A DNA stretch of 64,000 nt from Salegentibacter mishustinae (GCF_002900095.1 NZ_LLKN01000002.1:310001-374000); one strand, 5' to 3'. Counted from the first letter of the stretch, positions 9,893-20,700 are shown. The notes: generated by a model from the letters alone, not told the origin. A program made the numbers and translations.

Positions 9893-10834
9893 TTACATAA
9901 TAAATTTAGAACTAATAGATTCATTGTTATGTACCCTATTCATAACATCGGCAAAAAGATTGGCACAGCTTACAACCTTAATTTTAGGACTATCTTGTTT
10001 TAAAGGAATAGAATCGGTAACAATTAATTCCTGAAGTTTTGATTTTTCAATTCGCTCGTAAGCCTCTCCAGAAAGTACTGGGTGCGTGCAAATAGCGCGT
10101 ACACTTTTAGCGCCACGCTCCATCATTACATCAGCAGCTTTAGTAAGTGTTCCGGCAGTATCTACCATATCATCTACCAAGACCACATTTTTTCCTTCTA
10201 CATTACCAATTAGTTCCATATGTGAAATCGTATTGGCTTTGGCTCTTTGTTTATAACAGATAACCACATCGCTTTCCAGGGCTTTGGAATAAGCATATGC
10301 CCGTTTAGAACCACCCATATCTGGTGATGCAATGGTTAAATTATCAAATCCTAATTTTCTTAAATGCGGAAGAAATATTGTAGAAGCAAATAAATGGTCT
10401 ACAGGTTTCTCAAAGAATCCCTGAATTTGATCGGCGTGCAAATCCATAGTAATAATCCTGGTTGCCCCGGCAGTTTCAAGAATACTTGCAATCATTTTTG
10501 CCGCGATTGGCACTCTAGGTTTATCCTTTCTATCCTGGCGCGCCCAACCAAAATACGGTAGCACGGCAGTAATATGCCTGGCTGATGCTCTTTTTGCAGC
10601 GTCCAGCATTAATAGCATTTCCATTAAATGATCTGATCCCGGATGGGTAGATCCTATAATAAAAACTCGAGATCCGCGAACCGATTCTTCAAAAGAAGGC
10701 TGAAATTCTCCATCACTATAAGTAGAGGTGATAACATTTCCTAATTTGGTACCGTAAGCAGCCGCTATTTTTGTAGCTAAAGCCTTACTCTGCGTACAGG
10801 AAAAAATTTTTGCTTCGGTAGTTGCTTCTGACAT
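9893..10834 (-). CDS. prs: ribose-phosphate pyrophosphokinase
   Basis: Makes PRPP from ribose 5-phosphate and ATP, feeding purine, pyrimidine, histidine and NAD synthesis. The 313-residue protein has SDGEFQPSFEESVRG near the N-terminus, FGWARQDRKDKPR (ATP/catalytic flexible region, about 95-107), and the PRPP-binding loop VVLVDDMVDTAGT (about 215-227). It is full length with nothing unusual. A TAAATTTG element at 10881-10888 lies about 47 bases upstream. Confidence 0.97.
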   Translation of the reverse strand: MSEATTEAKIFSCTQSKALATKIAAAYGTKLGNVITSTYSDGEFQPSFEESVRGSRVFIIGSTHPGSDHLMEMLLMLDAAKRASARHITAVLPYFGWARQDRKDKPRVPIAAKMIASILETAGATRIITMDLHADQIQGFFEKPVDHLFASTIFLPHLRKLGFDNLTIASPDMGGSKRAYAYSKALESDVVICYKQRAKANTISHMELIGNVEGKNVVLVDDMVDTAGTLTKAADVMMERGAKSVRAICTHPVLSGEAYERIEKSKLQELIVTDSIPLKQDSPKIKVVSCANLFADVMNRVHNNESISSKFIM

Positions 10835-10880
10835 TTTTGTGTTGTGTTTGAGTGTTTGTTGGGATTATGTTGTGTGGCCC

Positions 10881-10888
10881 CAAATTTA
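10881..10888 (-). promoter_or_regulatory. TAnnTTTG -7 element upstream of prs
   Basis: Minus-strand TAAATTTG upstream of prs, leaving a 5' leader of about 40 bases. Confidence 0.5.
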
Positions 10889-11080
10889 TAAATTTATTTC
10901 TTTCTGGACAGGCTTTAAAACAAGCTACTTCGTGTTAAAAAATAGGATTTTAGCATTAGCCGATTAAAGCGGGGAAAATTAAAGCAAATACCCGGGAAAT
11001 TTAAAGTTGTAATATTCGGAAGCTATGGATAAACCCGTATATGGTTTATTATCAGAAAAATATTAACTTTAAAAGAAAAA

Positions 11081-11614
11081 ATGATTCAACAGCAATATGC
11101 TTTAATTTTAATACCCTTTATTATGAGCAGTTTACTCATTTTCGACTTTAGTACTACAAATGACTGGTCGGGTTGGGAAGTAGAAAACGATGTGGTGATG
11201 GGAGGAAATTCTTCCAGCCAACTGGAACGCAGTCCTGAAGGCAATGCTGTTTTTAAAGGTACCGTTTCCCTGGAAAACAATGGAGGTTTTGCTTCATTGC
11301 AATACCATTTTCCTTCTAAAAACATCAAAAATTACACTAAAGCATTTATTAAAATAAAAGGAGACGGAAAGGAATATCAGTTCAGGGTGAAGTCTAATCT
11401 AAACGATAGAGCTTCCTATATCTACACTTTCAAAACTACAGGAGACTGGCAAACTGTGGAGATTCCATTAAATAAATTGACGCCAACCTTCAGAGGCCGA
11501 AAACTGGATATCCCTAACTTTCCTGGAGATGAAATTCAGGAAGTGCGGTTTTTAATTGGAAATAAAAGGGCTGAAGACTTCCGACTTATAATTGACAGGA
11601 TCGAGTTGAAGTAA
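11081..11614 (+). CDS. CIA30-family (NDUFAF1-like) beta-sandwich protein
   Basis: A 177-residue protein with a short hydrophobic N-terminus. It matches the CIA30/galactose-binding-like pattern: FDFSTTNDWSGWEVENDVVMGGNSSS, then GGFASLQYHF, then YIYTFKTTGDWQTVEIPL. The family is named for mitochondrial complex I assembly factor NDUFAF1. In bacteria its role is unclear, so involvement in complex I assembly is only analogy. It stands alone between prs (divergent) and the tRNA-Leu. Confidence 0.8.
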   Translation: MIQQQYALILIPFIMSSLLIFDFSTTNDWSGWEVENDVVMGGNSSSQLERSPEGNAVFKGTVSLENNGGFASLQYHFPSKNIKNYTKAFIKIKGDGKEYQFRVKSNLNDRASYIYTFKTTGDWQTVEIPLNKLTPTFRGRKLDIPNFPGDEIQEVRFLIGNKRAEDFRLIIDRIELK

Positions 11615-11763
11615 AATTTGATTAAACCGATAAATTAGCAACTTTAATCATTCCCAATAAGCTTTTAATAGCAGTAAAATAGTTTCAAAAAATTCATTTC
11701 AGCCTTCACCTTATCCCTTTCGAAAAAAAGCAAAAAAAAACGTGCGGAGTAGGTAAATTTTTA

Positions 11764-11771
11764 TAATTTTG
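11764..11771 (+). promoter_or_regulatory. promoter -7 element of the tRNA-Leu
   Basis: TAATTTTG matches TAnnTTTG and lies 10 bases before the predicted 5' end of the tRNA, the expected distance for a tRNA promoter. Confidence 0.65.
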
Positions 11772-11781
11772 CCGTCCACTT

Positions 11782-11863
11782 GCTCGAGTGGCGGAACTGG
11801 TAGACGCGCTGGATTCAAAATCCAGTAACTTCGGTTGTGCGGGTTCGATTCCCGCCTCGAGTA
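11782..11863 (+). tRNA. tRNA-Leu (anticodon CAA)
   Basis: An 82-nt class II tRNA. The acceptor arms are GCTCGAG and CTCGAGT (first pair G-U) with discriminator A. The anticodon stem ctgga/tccag encloses loop ttcaaaa, giving anticodon CAA for UUG codons. A short variable arm and the T arm GCGGG-TTCGATT-CCCGC follow. CCA is not encoded. Its 3' end is the integration site of the island (see the att repeats). Confidence 0.95.
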
Positions 11864-11866
11864 CTT
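11850..11866 (+). repeat. attL-like direct repeat at the tRNA-Leu 3' end
   Basis: tcccgcctcgagtactt here and tcccgcctcgagcactt at 49254-49270 differ at one base. The left copy completes the tRNA. The right copy lacks the rest of a tRNA. This is what a tyrosine recombinase leaves after insertion into a tRNA 3' end. Confidence 0.85.
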
Positions 11867-11886
11867 TTAACATATTAAATTCAATC

Positions 11887-11932
11887 AAAACCCCGTAAAC
11901 TGCACTGTTTACGGGGTTTTTCTTTTTTATTG
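11887..11932 (+). terminator. terminator after the tRNA-Leu
   Basis: A stem with arms AAAACCCCGTAAAC and GTTTACGGGGTTTT and a 6-nt loop is followed by a T-rich tract. It lies inside the island, so it is probably supplied by the element to terminate the tRNA transcript. Confidence 0.9.
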
Positions 11933-12101
11933 ATATCAAATAATATCATTTGAATAGGTATTAAAAGTGTCTCATTCGGTGGCACTTGACAAATTAAAAA
12001 AGGTGCGCCCGAATCGTCGTAAAGTACTGTTAAATAACATATTACAAATGAACTTATTAAATTTTTTAGGCTAAATTTATTTGATTTTAAAACCTAAAAA
12101 G

Positions 12102-13334
12102 ATGCAAGATTTATTTTCAGTATTGTTTTACGTAAGAAAAAGTAAGAATAAAAGTGCTACTCATGCTATGGTTTACCTCAGAATTACATATGAAGGTAAA
12201 CGAGCTGAAGCTAGTACAATGAGGAAAGTTAATCTTTCAAAATGGAACGCTAAGGCTAATAAAATGAGTGGTACTTCTGCTGAAGCCAAACAAGTAAATC
12301 GGAATCTTGATATCATTAAGAATCGCATCTATGAGATTTATCAGAAATTTTTAGAAAATGGCGAAGAAATAACAGCAGTAAACATTAAAGATGAGTTTCT
12401 CGGTAAAAACAAAGATGACAAAAGAATTCTCAAAATCTTCGAAGATCATAACCTACGAATGGAAAAACTGGTTGATAAAGATTATTCCTTTAGAACACTG
12501 CAACGCTACAAAACCACAAAAAAACATTTAACCAACTTTATATCATCCAGTTATAAAGCCGATGATTTTCGTGTAAAGGATATTGACATTAAATTCATCA
12601 ATAGTTTTATGTATTACCTCAAAACAGAACTTAACCATTCTCATAATTCGGCATTAAAATATTTAGCCTATTTGAAAAAAATTGTTCGAATTGCAGTTGC
12701 TAATGGATGGCTGGAAAAGGATCCTTTTTATAATTTCAAGCAAAAGCGTCAGGTTATTGACCGAGAGTTCTTGACTAAAGAGGAAATCATTAAAATAATG
12801 GAAAAAACTTTTACCATTCAAAGAATGGAACAAGTTAGGGATGCATTTCTGTTCTCTTGTTATACCGGGTGTTCTTATTCCGATATTAAAAAGCTAACTA
12901 AACAGAATATTATTAAAGGAATTGATGGCAGCCAATGGTTAAAGTTTAAAAGAACAAAAACCAGATCCTTAAGCAGCGTTCCTCTTTTAACAGTGCCGGA
13001 AGAGCTTATTAAAAAATATGAGGACTTTGATAATCCTAAAGGAACTTTGTTACCGGTACTATCAAACCAAAAAACGAATGGTTATTTAAAAGAAATAGCT
13101 GATTTATGTGAAATTCAAAAAAAACTAACATTTCATGTTGCCAGGCATACCTTTGCCACCACCGTAACCCTTTCAAATGGAGTACCAATAGAAAGCGTAA
13201 GCAAAATGCTTGGGCATAGATCTATAAAAATTACTCAACACTACGCAAAAGTATTAGATGAAAAATTAAGCGAGGATATGAATAATTTGAAAAACCGAAT
13301 GGCGGCTAGTGAAAATAAAAGAAAGCTTAAATAG
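12102..13334 (+). CDS. tyrosine recombinase (IntDOT-like integrase of the island)
   Basis: Catalyses site-specific integration and excision, here presumably at the tRNA-Leu end. It has an N-terminal arm-binding domain (about residues 1-95: FSVLFYVRKSK, then VYLRITYEGKRAEAST), a SAM-like core-binding domain (about 100-205) and a catalytic domain with HVARHTFA, LGHRSIKITQHY and the tyrosine in that last motif. At the position of the first catalytic Arg (normally TGLR) it has CYTGCSYSDI, without Arg. As I recall, CTnDOT-type Bacteroidota integrases share this feature. I chose the ATG at 12102 (410 aa). An upstream in-frame TTG at 12081 is possible. Together with the tRNA-end repeats this identifies the island's own integrase. 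Confidence 0.92.
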   Translation: MQDLFSVLFYVRKSKNKSATHAMVYLRITYEGKRAEASTMRKVNLSKWNAKANKMSGTSAEAKQVNRNLDIIKNRIYEIYQKFLENGEEITAVNIKDEFLGKNKDDKRILKIFEDHNLRMEKLVDKDYSFRTLQRYKTTKKHLTNFISSSYKADDFRVKDIDIKFINSFMYYLKTELNHSHNSALKYLAYLKKIVRIAVANGWLEKDPFYNFKQKRQVIDREFLTKEEIIKIMEKTFTIQRMEQVRDAFLFSCYTGCSYSDIKKLTKQNIIKGIDGSQWLKFKRTKTRSLSSVPLLTVPEELIKKYEDFDNPKGTLLPVLSNQKTNGYLKEIADLCEIQKKLTFHVARHTFATTVTLSNGVPIESVSKMLGHRSIKITQHYAKVLDEKLSEDMNNLKNRMAASENKRKLK

Positions 13335-13365
13335 CTGATTTTCTTCAAGCAACTGACTTCGAATT

Positions 13366-14283
13366 TCAATTTTCAATAATTCGTTCCGGGTAATCGGTAA
13401 TAATTCCATCTACGTTTAATTCAATCATTTTTTTAATGGCTTTGGGCTCATTTACTGTCCACGGAATTAATTTCATTTCCATACTTTTAATAGAATCAAC
13501 AAAAGCAGTGTCTTTTACCATTTCATAATGTGGGCTATAGATTTCTGGCTGGAAATCGAGTAAAGCCAGATTTTTTTCAATGCCCTCAGTATATATTAAA
13601 TAGGCAGTTTCCACTTCAGGATAACTTTTATGAATTTCATTTAAAATGTTCACATCAAAAGATTGTAAATTCATCTTTTGCTCAATATTCTTATTTTGGA
13701 TTACTTCCATCACAAGATTCACGAATTCTTCCGGGGCTGGTTGATAATTACCATATTTATCTTCTGAACTTTTTAATTCAATATTATAGCTCACAGGTTG
13801 CAAATTATTTTCTGCTATATAAGTTTCTACAGAATCTATAGCTTCCGATAGTAACGGCTTGTAGGTTTTTTGTTTTTGCTGATTTGGAAATAATCGATTC
13901 CCTTTAGAGCCCGAATCAAACTTTTTAATGCTATCGTAAGGCATCTTGTAAATATTAAAGCTTTCTTGCTTGTCTATGGAAATACTATCTCCTGAAGGGG
14001 TCAGGACATAAAGTGAATGCATAAATGGCTCGTGAGACACCACTACTTTTTTATCTTTAGAAATAACCACATCCAGTTCAATAACATCAACGCCCTTTTT
14101 TACCGCGCTGATAAAGGCGGGAATGGTATTTTCGGGAAAATTGCCCCTATCGCCACGATGGCCCTGCACCTGTACCTGGAGCTCTTCTTCATTTTTCTGA
14201 ATTTTCGCCCCTTCTTCCTGTTTATTCTTACAAGACAGGCTAATCAAAAGGAAGGCAAACAATACCGTTTTTATAATTTTCAT
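13366..14283 (-). CDS. glycerophosphodiester phosphodiesterase (lipoprotein)
   Basis: Hydrolyses glycerophosphodiesters to glycerol 3-phosphate and an alcohol. The GDPD TIM-barrel motifs are visible: GHRGDRGNFPENT (metal and catalytic His/Arg), VIELDVVISKD, VVSHEP, and near the C-terminus PWTVNEPKAIKKMI and GIITDYPE. The start at 14283 gives MKIIKTVLFAFLLISLSC, a lipoprotein signal with the Cys at residue 18. A longer frame from 14352 would place odd residues before it. It is the last gene of the susC-susD-phosphoesterase operon, so the substrate probably comes through that porin. Confidence 0.9.
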   Translation of the reverse strand: MKIIKTVLFAFLLISLSCKNKQEEGAKIQKNEEELQVQVQGHRGDRGNFPENTIPAFISAVKKGVDVIELDVVISKDKKVVVSHEPFMHSLYVLTPSGDSISIDKQESFNIYKMPYDSIKKFDSGSKGNRLFPNQQKQKTYKPLLSEAIDSVETYIAENNLQPVSYNIELKSSEDKYGNYQPAPEEFVNLVMEVIQNKNIEQKMNLQSFDVNILNEIHKSYPEVETAYLIYTEGIEKNLALLDFQPEIYSPHYEMVKDTAFVDSIKSMEMKLIPWTVNEPKAIKKMIELNVDGIITDYPERIIEN

Positions 14284-14368
14284 ATTCATAACTTTAAAAA
14301 AGGCCCACCCGTAAATATAGAGAACTGTGGGCAGGCCTAACAAACTAAACACTGGAATTAAAACTCAA

Positions 14369-15946
14369 CTATTTAATAGGTTTTGCAATGCGATAGCTGT
14401 CGCTTGCCATATGTACTTTACCGAACATATCAGTAGCTTTTATTTCTATGGTATGTTTCCCGGTCTCAAGATCCGTAGGAATATTTCCGCGCCACAAATG
14501 TTCACTTTTAATAGGATTAGAAGACCTCCTACCCGGCATTAGTTCTTCGGTTAGGTCCCATTCATAAACCATTTCCACATAAGACGGATCATATTCTTCC
14601 ATATACTGCATGTCCTTCCATTCCCCATTATCAATTCTATATAGGACTTTATCGCCCTCGGTTCCCATAAAAAAATTCACAAAAATTCCTGCTTTAGTTC
14701 TTCTGCCCTTAGCAACTACCTTAGGCGCAAAAACTTCCATTTGATAGTTGGCTGGTTTACCCGCAACCTTATAATCTATGTTATACTCGTTTCCATTGAA
14801 ATTTAAAAACGCATAACCTTTAGGAGTTCCATCTCTCATTGTTGAAATCGGAATATTATTTTCATCTAATTTTCCTGTATACCAGTCACCCGAAGTTGTA
14901 CCAACATTATAATGATGGTGTGGTTCAGCCTGCATCCATCCCTCTTCCTTTCCAAAGAAATCCTGGCGTTGTATATGCGTATGGGCTGAAAGCGAAAGGG
15001 TGTTAGGAAAGTCTTTTAAAAGTTCAAAAAGCCTTTCCCTGTCTTCATCTCTAAAAGTATCCACACCATCTGGTTCACTTAAGGGAATATGCATAGCAAG
15101 AACTACTAAATGGTCTTTAGGAACATGCTTTAAGTCATTTTCTATAAATTGAAACTGGTCCTCTCTAAAACCTCCCCAATAACCTTTACCATCCCGAGGG
15201 TCTGGATACAAGACATCATCTAAAACAAGAAAATGTACCTTTCCGTAGTTGAAAGCATAATTGGCAGGGCCAAAATGTGCTTCATAAGTTTCATCAGAAA
15301 GCGTATCGCTTTCCACATCGAAATTGATATCGTGGTTTCCCAGTAAATTATACCAGGGAATACCTACCTGCTTGACAGCTTTTATATAAGGATTAAAAAG
15401 ATCAAGATCATTACCTACCAAATCACCGAGACTTAATCCGAAAGGTACATTCTCTATACCTTCTACCTCTGCTACGATACCATCTGCAAAATAATCAACT
15501 TCCTGTTGGGAATATGGCTGCGGATCCCCAAAAACTAGTGAGGTAAAATCTTCTTTTTCATCGGAAGGAATTAAGGCAAAATCAATTGATTTAGGCAGTT
15601 TTCCGGTAGGTTCAACACCGGGAAATTCGAGATTTGGAGAACCTTCAGGTTTATGGATATAGAAAAATTGCGGCAAATTATCAGCATTTTTTGCCACACG
15701 ATATCCTGAAGGTTTGATTACCGAAATTATCATATCCTTACTAAGCGGTAATTCATATTTCCCTTTACTGTTAGTTAGTGTCACTTCTCTCCCATTGGTC
15801 AAGGCTACTTTCTCTATACCTTTTTCCCCGGAATCCATTTTCCCATTTTGATTGATATCTTCAAACACGGTGCCGGCAGCAAGATCTTGGGCTGAAACGG
15901 AAAATATTCCCAAAAGGCAAATGCCTGTAATTATAAATTTTATCAT
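14369..15946 (-). CDS. secreted calcineurin-like metallophosphoesterase
   Basis: A 525-residue protein with signal peptide (MIKFIITGICLLGIFSVSAQ). An N-terminal beta-sandwich (about 25-120, FEDINQNGKMDSGEKG) precedes the phosphoesterase domain: FGDPQPYS, LSLGDLVGNDLDLF, LLGNHDINF, VLAMHIPL and SLSAHTHIQR supply metal ligands. A C-terminal beta domain (about 400-525) follows. It is predicted to cut phosphomono- or diester bonds outside the inner membrane. It sits between susD (32-base gap) and GDPD, which points to stepwise release of phosphate or alcohols from an imported phosphodiester. The exact substrate cannot be told. Confidence 0.87.
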   Translation of the reverse strand: MIKFIITGICLLGIFSVSAQDLAAGTVFEDINQNGKMDSGEKGIEKVALTNGREVTLTNSKGKYELPLSKDMIISVIKPSGYRVAKNADNLPQFFYIHKPEGSPNLEFPGVEPTGKLPKSIDFALIPSDEKEDFTSLVFGDPQPYSQQEVDYFADGIVAEVEGIENVPFGLSLGDLVGNDLDLFNPYIKAVKQVGIPWYNLLGNHDINFDVESDTLSDETYEAHFGPANYAFNYGKVHFLVLDDVLYPDPRDGKGYWGGFREDQFQFIENDLKHVPKDHLVVLAMHIPLSEPDGVDTFRDEDRERLFELLKDFPNTLSLSAHTHIQRQDFFGKEEGWMQAEPHHHYNVGTTSGDWYTGKLDENNIPISTMRDGTPKGYAFLNFNGNEYNIDYKVAGKPANYQMEVFAPKVVAKGRRTKAGIFVNFFMGTEGDKVLYRIDNGEWKDMQYMEEYDPSYVEMVYEWDLTEELMPGRRSSNPIKSEHLWRGNIPTDLETGKHTIEIKATDMFGKVHMASDSYRIAKPIK

Positions 15947-15978
15947 CCTGTTTTTTATTTTAAAAATTCACTGATTTA

Positions 15979-17727
15979 TTACCAACCCGGGTTTTGCTCT
16001 AAATTGTCATTTAACTCAAGATCTTCCATCGGTATTGGGTAATAATAATCTCTATTTTCATCGAAGCTTCCGCCCTCGAATAAAAGCAGGTTTCCTGAAT
16101 TACCTTCTGTAAGGGGTCTTTCATTAATATTTATGGTGGAAGTTACTTCATCTGGCGCCCCGGAAGTATCTCCATCGTGAACATATACATCAAAATTGCC
16201 ATCATTATTAAAATCATGAGCACCTAATTCTGAAAAATATATACCCCTTATTGGTTTTTCAACTTTATTGCCTTCTTTCCATCTCATAAGATCATCCCAG
16301 CGCAGCCCTTCGTTTACCATCTCGACTCTTCGTTCACGACGAATTTCCAGGATCACCCCTTTGTTTGGTCCTTCAATATTCTCATAAAGGCTTTCCTGAT
16401 AAGGGTCGGGATTAGCATTCGCTTCCGCCATATTCAAATGTGGCAAACCTACACGATCACGTAATTTATTAATTGACATATCTAAATCGCCCTGTGTCAA
16501 TGTCCCAATTTCTGCCTTGGCCTCAGCATAAATTAACAATGCCTCTGCATATCGGAAAAGTATAACATCATTAAATGAACCACCCGAACCCCATTGCGGA
16601 CCTTTAGGAGGTAATCCTTTTATCACTCTGTAGCCTGTTCTGGTTATGTCTAAATCTACCGGCTCAGGATCCTGCGACCCATAGGTTGCAAAATCAGGTC
16701 CTGCTGTAGTTTGTGTCAACCTGGGATCCCGATTTTGCATCTCTTCATAAAAACTCAGTGTTTCATAGCCAGATTGATTGGTAAACGGTGTTCCGTCAGT
16801 CATTAAATAACTATTGACCAGTTCTTTTGTAAGCCCCCATCTTCCTTGGGTTGGTGCAGTCATCCTATAAGCCAGATCGTGTGTTCTTAATCCAAATTCA
16901 TAATCCACAGCTAAAATAGTTTCAGTGGTATTCTGATTTTCCATTGCAAACAGGTCTAGATATGCCTGCTCTTCACCGCCACTAGTATAAAGGGTGTAAG
17001 CGCCCGAATCCATCAATTCCTTTGCTGCAGATGAAGATTCTTCTATAAATCTTTCATAATCATCCAAGCCATGATATTTTCTAAATGTTCCTTCATGAAG
17101 AGCAATTCTAGCTTTTAATATAAGTGCCGTATATTTTGTTATACGATTTAATTCCTTTTCAGCCGGAATATTTTCAATGGCATAATCAATATCGGCCATA
17201 ATGGAATCCATTACTAATTCTCGTGAATCCCTTGCTTTAGTTAATAATTCTTCATCATCCTGATTTATCACTTCACTATACCATGGTACATCTCCAAACC
17301 TCTTTACTTTTTCGAAATAGAAGTAAGCCCTAAAAAATCGCGCTATTCCGGAGTATTTGGCTGTGGCGCCAGGATCATCTACCCTATCATAATTCTCTAA
17401 AAAATAGTTGATCCTTCTTAGATAGCCCCAGGACCATCCACCGCTACCCCTGTCTGTAGGGACAATACGTGCTCCTCTTAATCTTTCACCAGCACTTACC
17501 CCTAAAATATTGTCTGAGTCGGAATCATCTATATACACAGATTTTGTTGGGAGAACGGCATACAAATCATTCGTATATGCCTCTAAATCGGCACCTGTGT
17601 TGAAAAATTCTTCTGCAGTTACTGCATCACCAGGTGGTTGTTCGAGTATATCGGCCTCACAACCTGCAATTATAAACGGTGTGATCAGTAATACCAATAC
17701 TTGAATTATTCTTCGTGTTTTTTTCAT
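15979..17727 (-). CDS. susD: SusD/RagB-family outer-membrane nutrient-binding lipoprotein
   Basis: Surface lipoprotein that captures substrate for the SusC-like channel. At 582 aa it has a lipoprotein signal (LLITPFIIAGC, Cys at about 22), N-terminal TPR-like helices, and the typical C-terminal region with NDVILFRYAEALLIYAEAKA and RRERRVEMVNEGLRWDDLMRW. It follows the susC homologue by 63 bases. The name gives family membership only: the accompanying phosphoesterases suggest a phosphodiester ligand rather than starch. Confidence 0.93.
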   Translation of the reverse strand: MKKTRRIIQVLVLLITPFIIAGCEADILEQPPGDAVTAEEFFNTGADLEAYTNDLYAVLPTKSVYIDDSDSDNILGVSAGERLRGARIVPTDRGSGGWSWGYLRRINYFLENYDRVDDPGATAKYSGIARFFRAYFYFEKVKRFGDVPWYSEVINQDDEELLTKARDSRELVMDSIMADIDYAIENIPAEKELNRITKYTALILKARIALHEGTFRKYHGLDDYERFIEESSSAAKELMDSGAYTLYTSGGEEQAYLDLFAMENQNTTETILAVDYEFGLRTHDLAYRMTAPTQGRWGLTKELVNSYLMTDGTPFTNQSGYETLSFYEEMQNRDPRLTQTTAGPDFATYGSQDPEPVDLDITRTGYRVIKGLPPKGPQWGSGGSFNDVILFRYAEALLIYAEAKAEIGTLTQGDLDMSINKLRDRVGLPHLNMAEANANPDPYQESLYENIEGPNKGVILEIRRERRVEMVNEGLRWDDLMRWKEGNKVEKPIRGIYFSELGAHDFNNDGNFDVYVHDGDTSGAPDEVTSTININERPLTEGNSGNLLLFEGGSFDENRDYYYPIPMEDLELNDNLEQNPGW

Positions 17728-17790
17728 TTTTTTATATTTATCACTATTAGTGTATCTGTTTTTACAATCTTCTAAAATTTATAAAGCAAA

Positions 17791-20700
17791 TTATAGATTG
17801 ATTTGAATACCTGCAGAATAAGTCTTCCCCATTGGGTATAATTGTGTGTTTGTAGCAGATCTTCCACTCACACCATTTGGGTTAGAGTAACTAACATGTG
17901 CTCCTACCTCTTCGGGGTCTAGGTATTTAGTTAAACCTCCAAAAGTCCAGGTGAATATGTTCTCGCCGCTCACAAAAAAACGAAGTCTTTTAATATTAAT
18001 TTTCTTAGTAAGGGTGGGTGGAATGGTATAACCCACAGTAAGATTTTTAATCCTGAGATAGCCTATGTTTTCTAAAAAGTGGTCATTATAGTTATATGAC
18101 ATACGGCCATTACTTAAAGCGCTGTAGGCTCTTTGTCTCTGAGGGAATATTCTATTGGGATCGTTAGGTTGAGCCGGATCCCATACCTGATTTAAAAGAT
18201 CTTTTCTTATAAAAGATGTATATGGTCTATGAAATGTAGCCCAATATAAAGGACCGTTTGGGTACCAATCCTGTTTGGCGACTCCTTGTCCAATAACGTT
18301 CAGGTCAAAGTTTTTCCACGAAGCATTTATATTAAATCCGAATGGAAACTGTGGCATTGCATTACCAATAGGCACTAGATCTCCAGGGTCTTCAAGGGTA
18401 TTATTTCCATTATCAATACTACCATCCCCATCAGTATCTACATATCTAAGATCTCCCCCTCGCAAGCGGTTCCAATCACTATTTGATCCGTAATCAAGTA
18501 TCCCTCTATAAACTCTAAAGAGGTTATCTCTTCCATATTCATTTTGGAAGGCGGCGGCTTCTTCGTCTGATTGAAATTGACCATCTACCCGATAACCCCA
18601 TATTTCACCTATTTGCTGACCTTCCCAAAAGGTGCTTAATAAACCGTTTGGGTTATCAAATTTTGTAATTATAGCTTGGTTATTTGAAACATTGGCTTGT
18701 GCACTAAGGGCTAGTTTAGAACCTAACACATTAAATTCATCATTATAACCTAAGGTCGCCTCAAATCCTCTGTTCCGCATTGCTGCGTAATTTCTACGAG
18801 GTTCTGATGCACCAAAAACTGCGGGAAGCGGTTGTCCCGGTAGATACATATCCCGTGTATTACGTTCATACCATTCAACAGAGGCAGTTAGTTTATCCTC
18901 TAGAAATCCCATATCAACACCTACATTTGTTGATGTGATTTTTTCCCAGCCAATATTAGCCGGTAATGGAGAAGGTACTCTGGCATAATTACCCTGTTCT
19001 CCATCAAATAACCACGAGGTTCTACCCATTCCTATTAGTTGCCTGAAGGTATTTACCCCTACATTCTGATTCCCTAATTTACCATAGGATGCTTTAAGCT
19101 TTAATGAGGATATTGCGCTTTCTAATGGTGTCCAAAAATTTTCTTTATCAATTATCCAACCTGCGCCTACAGATGGAAAAAGCCCCCATCGGTTTTCTTC
19201 TGGGAAGCGCGATGAACCATCGTAACGCGCGTTAACTTCCAATATGTATTTGCCATCATAATCATAGTTAAATCGTCCAAAATAGCCTTGAATAGCCCAT
19301 TCTAATGTGGAACCTTCCATATCAAGCATTGTTGTTCCAAAAGCAATATTAGCTTTGTCCTGGGTGAGCAGGTCTTCAATTCTCATTCCCACTCTATCAC
19401 GGTCAAACTCCTCCTGGTTAAAACCGAGCATTAGCTTGAAATTATGCTTTTCTGCAATGTCCCTGGTATAGGTTCCATAAATGTTTATAGTAGTATAATT
19501 ATCCTTCCAGCGATACTCATTATGTCTATTTAATCCTTGCCCTTCTAACAACTCCAGCTTTTCACCAGCCAGATAACTAAATGGCTTATAGGAAAATGTG
19601 CGATCTGTCCGATCAATACTATAATTATAATTCATATTAAGTACTAATCCCTCGATTGGCTTAAGCTCTGCTCCAAGGGTATTAGTTAAATTTTCATACT
19701 GCCATTGCCGGTGTGCAGCGCCTTCTTTTAAGGCACCTAAACGTCCAACATATCCATTCCTGGTTCGACCAACACTTACACCATAGCCGTCAACGAAGGC
19801 AGGATGATTAGGAAAAAGATCACGCCATTTACTCACCCCAAATTCGTCACCCCAACCATTTTTAGTTCCTGCATATTGTTCATCATACCTACTACTAAAT
19901 CTGCTCAATGCATTTAACTTTAACCAGTTGTATGGAGTCGCACTCAGTTTAAGCTGTAGATTATAGCGTCTCATCTCAGCATCCTGGATATTTTGAATTT
20001 TTTCACGCTCATAGCTTCTTGCTGAGATAATACCGGTTAATTTATCAGAGCCACCAGAAACAGAGATATTATTTATTTGGTGTGACCTACGATCTTTAAA
20101 CAAGACATCATAGAAATCGGTATTTCCAAAAAACTTATAGGTGCCATCCGGTTGTTGCTCATAAAAAGGTTCTCTTTCACCATTACCAACTTGTTCGGCA
20201 ATTTCCCAATCATCATCTTCATAACATACATAACAACCGCTATGATATGAGCCAATTGCATCATCGACCCATCTTGCATAGGTAGCTGGATTAGTTACAA
20301 AGTCAGTACGAGCAATATTTGTAGTAAAACCAGTATTGTTAGAGTACTGAACATTAAATTCACCTGCCTCTCCAGATTTAGTAGTGATTAGCACCACTCC
20401 AAAAGAACCTCGTGCCCCATAAATTGCTGCCGCTCCAGCATCTTTTAAAACAGTTACACTTTCAATGTCATTTGGATTTATATTGGCAATATCCGCTTCT
20501 ATACCATCTACGATAATAAGAGGAGACCCTCCATTTATAGAATTAAAACCACGAATATTTATTTCGGGAGTTTCGGAAGGATCACCACCTGATGACGACC
20601 TAATATTCAAACCGGGTACAGTTCCCTGCAGAGAACTGGCTATATCTGCCGATGGTCGAGTTACAACGTCGCCAATCTCTGCGGTACTAACCGAATTAAC

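Noticed and set aside
11706-11939. 77-codon minus-strand frame over the tRNA-Leu
   Set aside because: Antisense to a clear tRNA and its terminator; a typical mis-annotated frame.
12081-13334. Island tyrosine recombinase considered as the integron integrase of the array
   Set aside because: It lies 20 kb from the array at the island end, has the Bacteroidota arm-binding domain and IntDOT-like active site, and pairs logically with the tRNA-end repeats instead.
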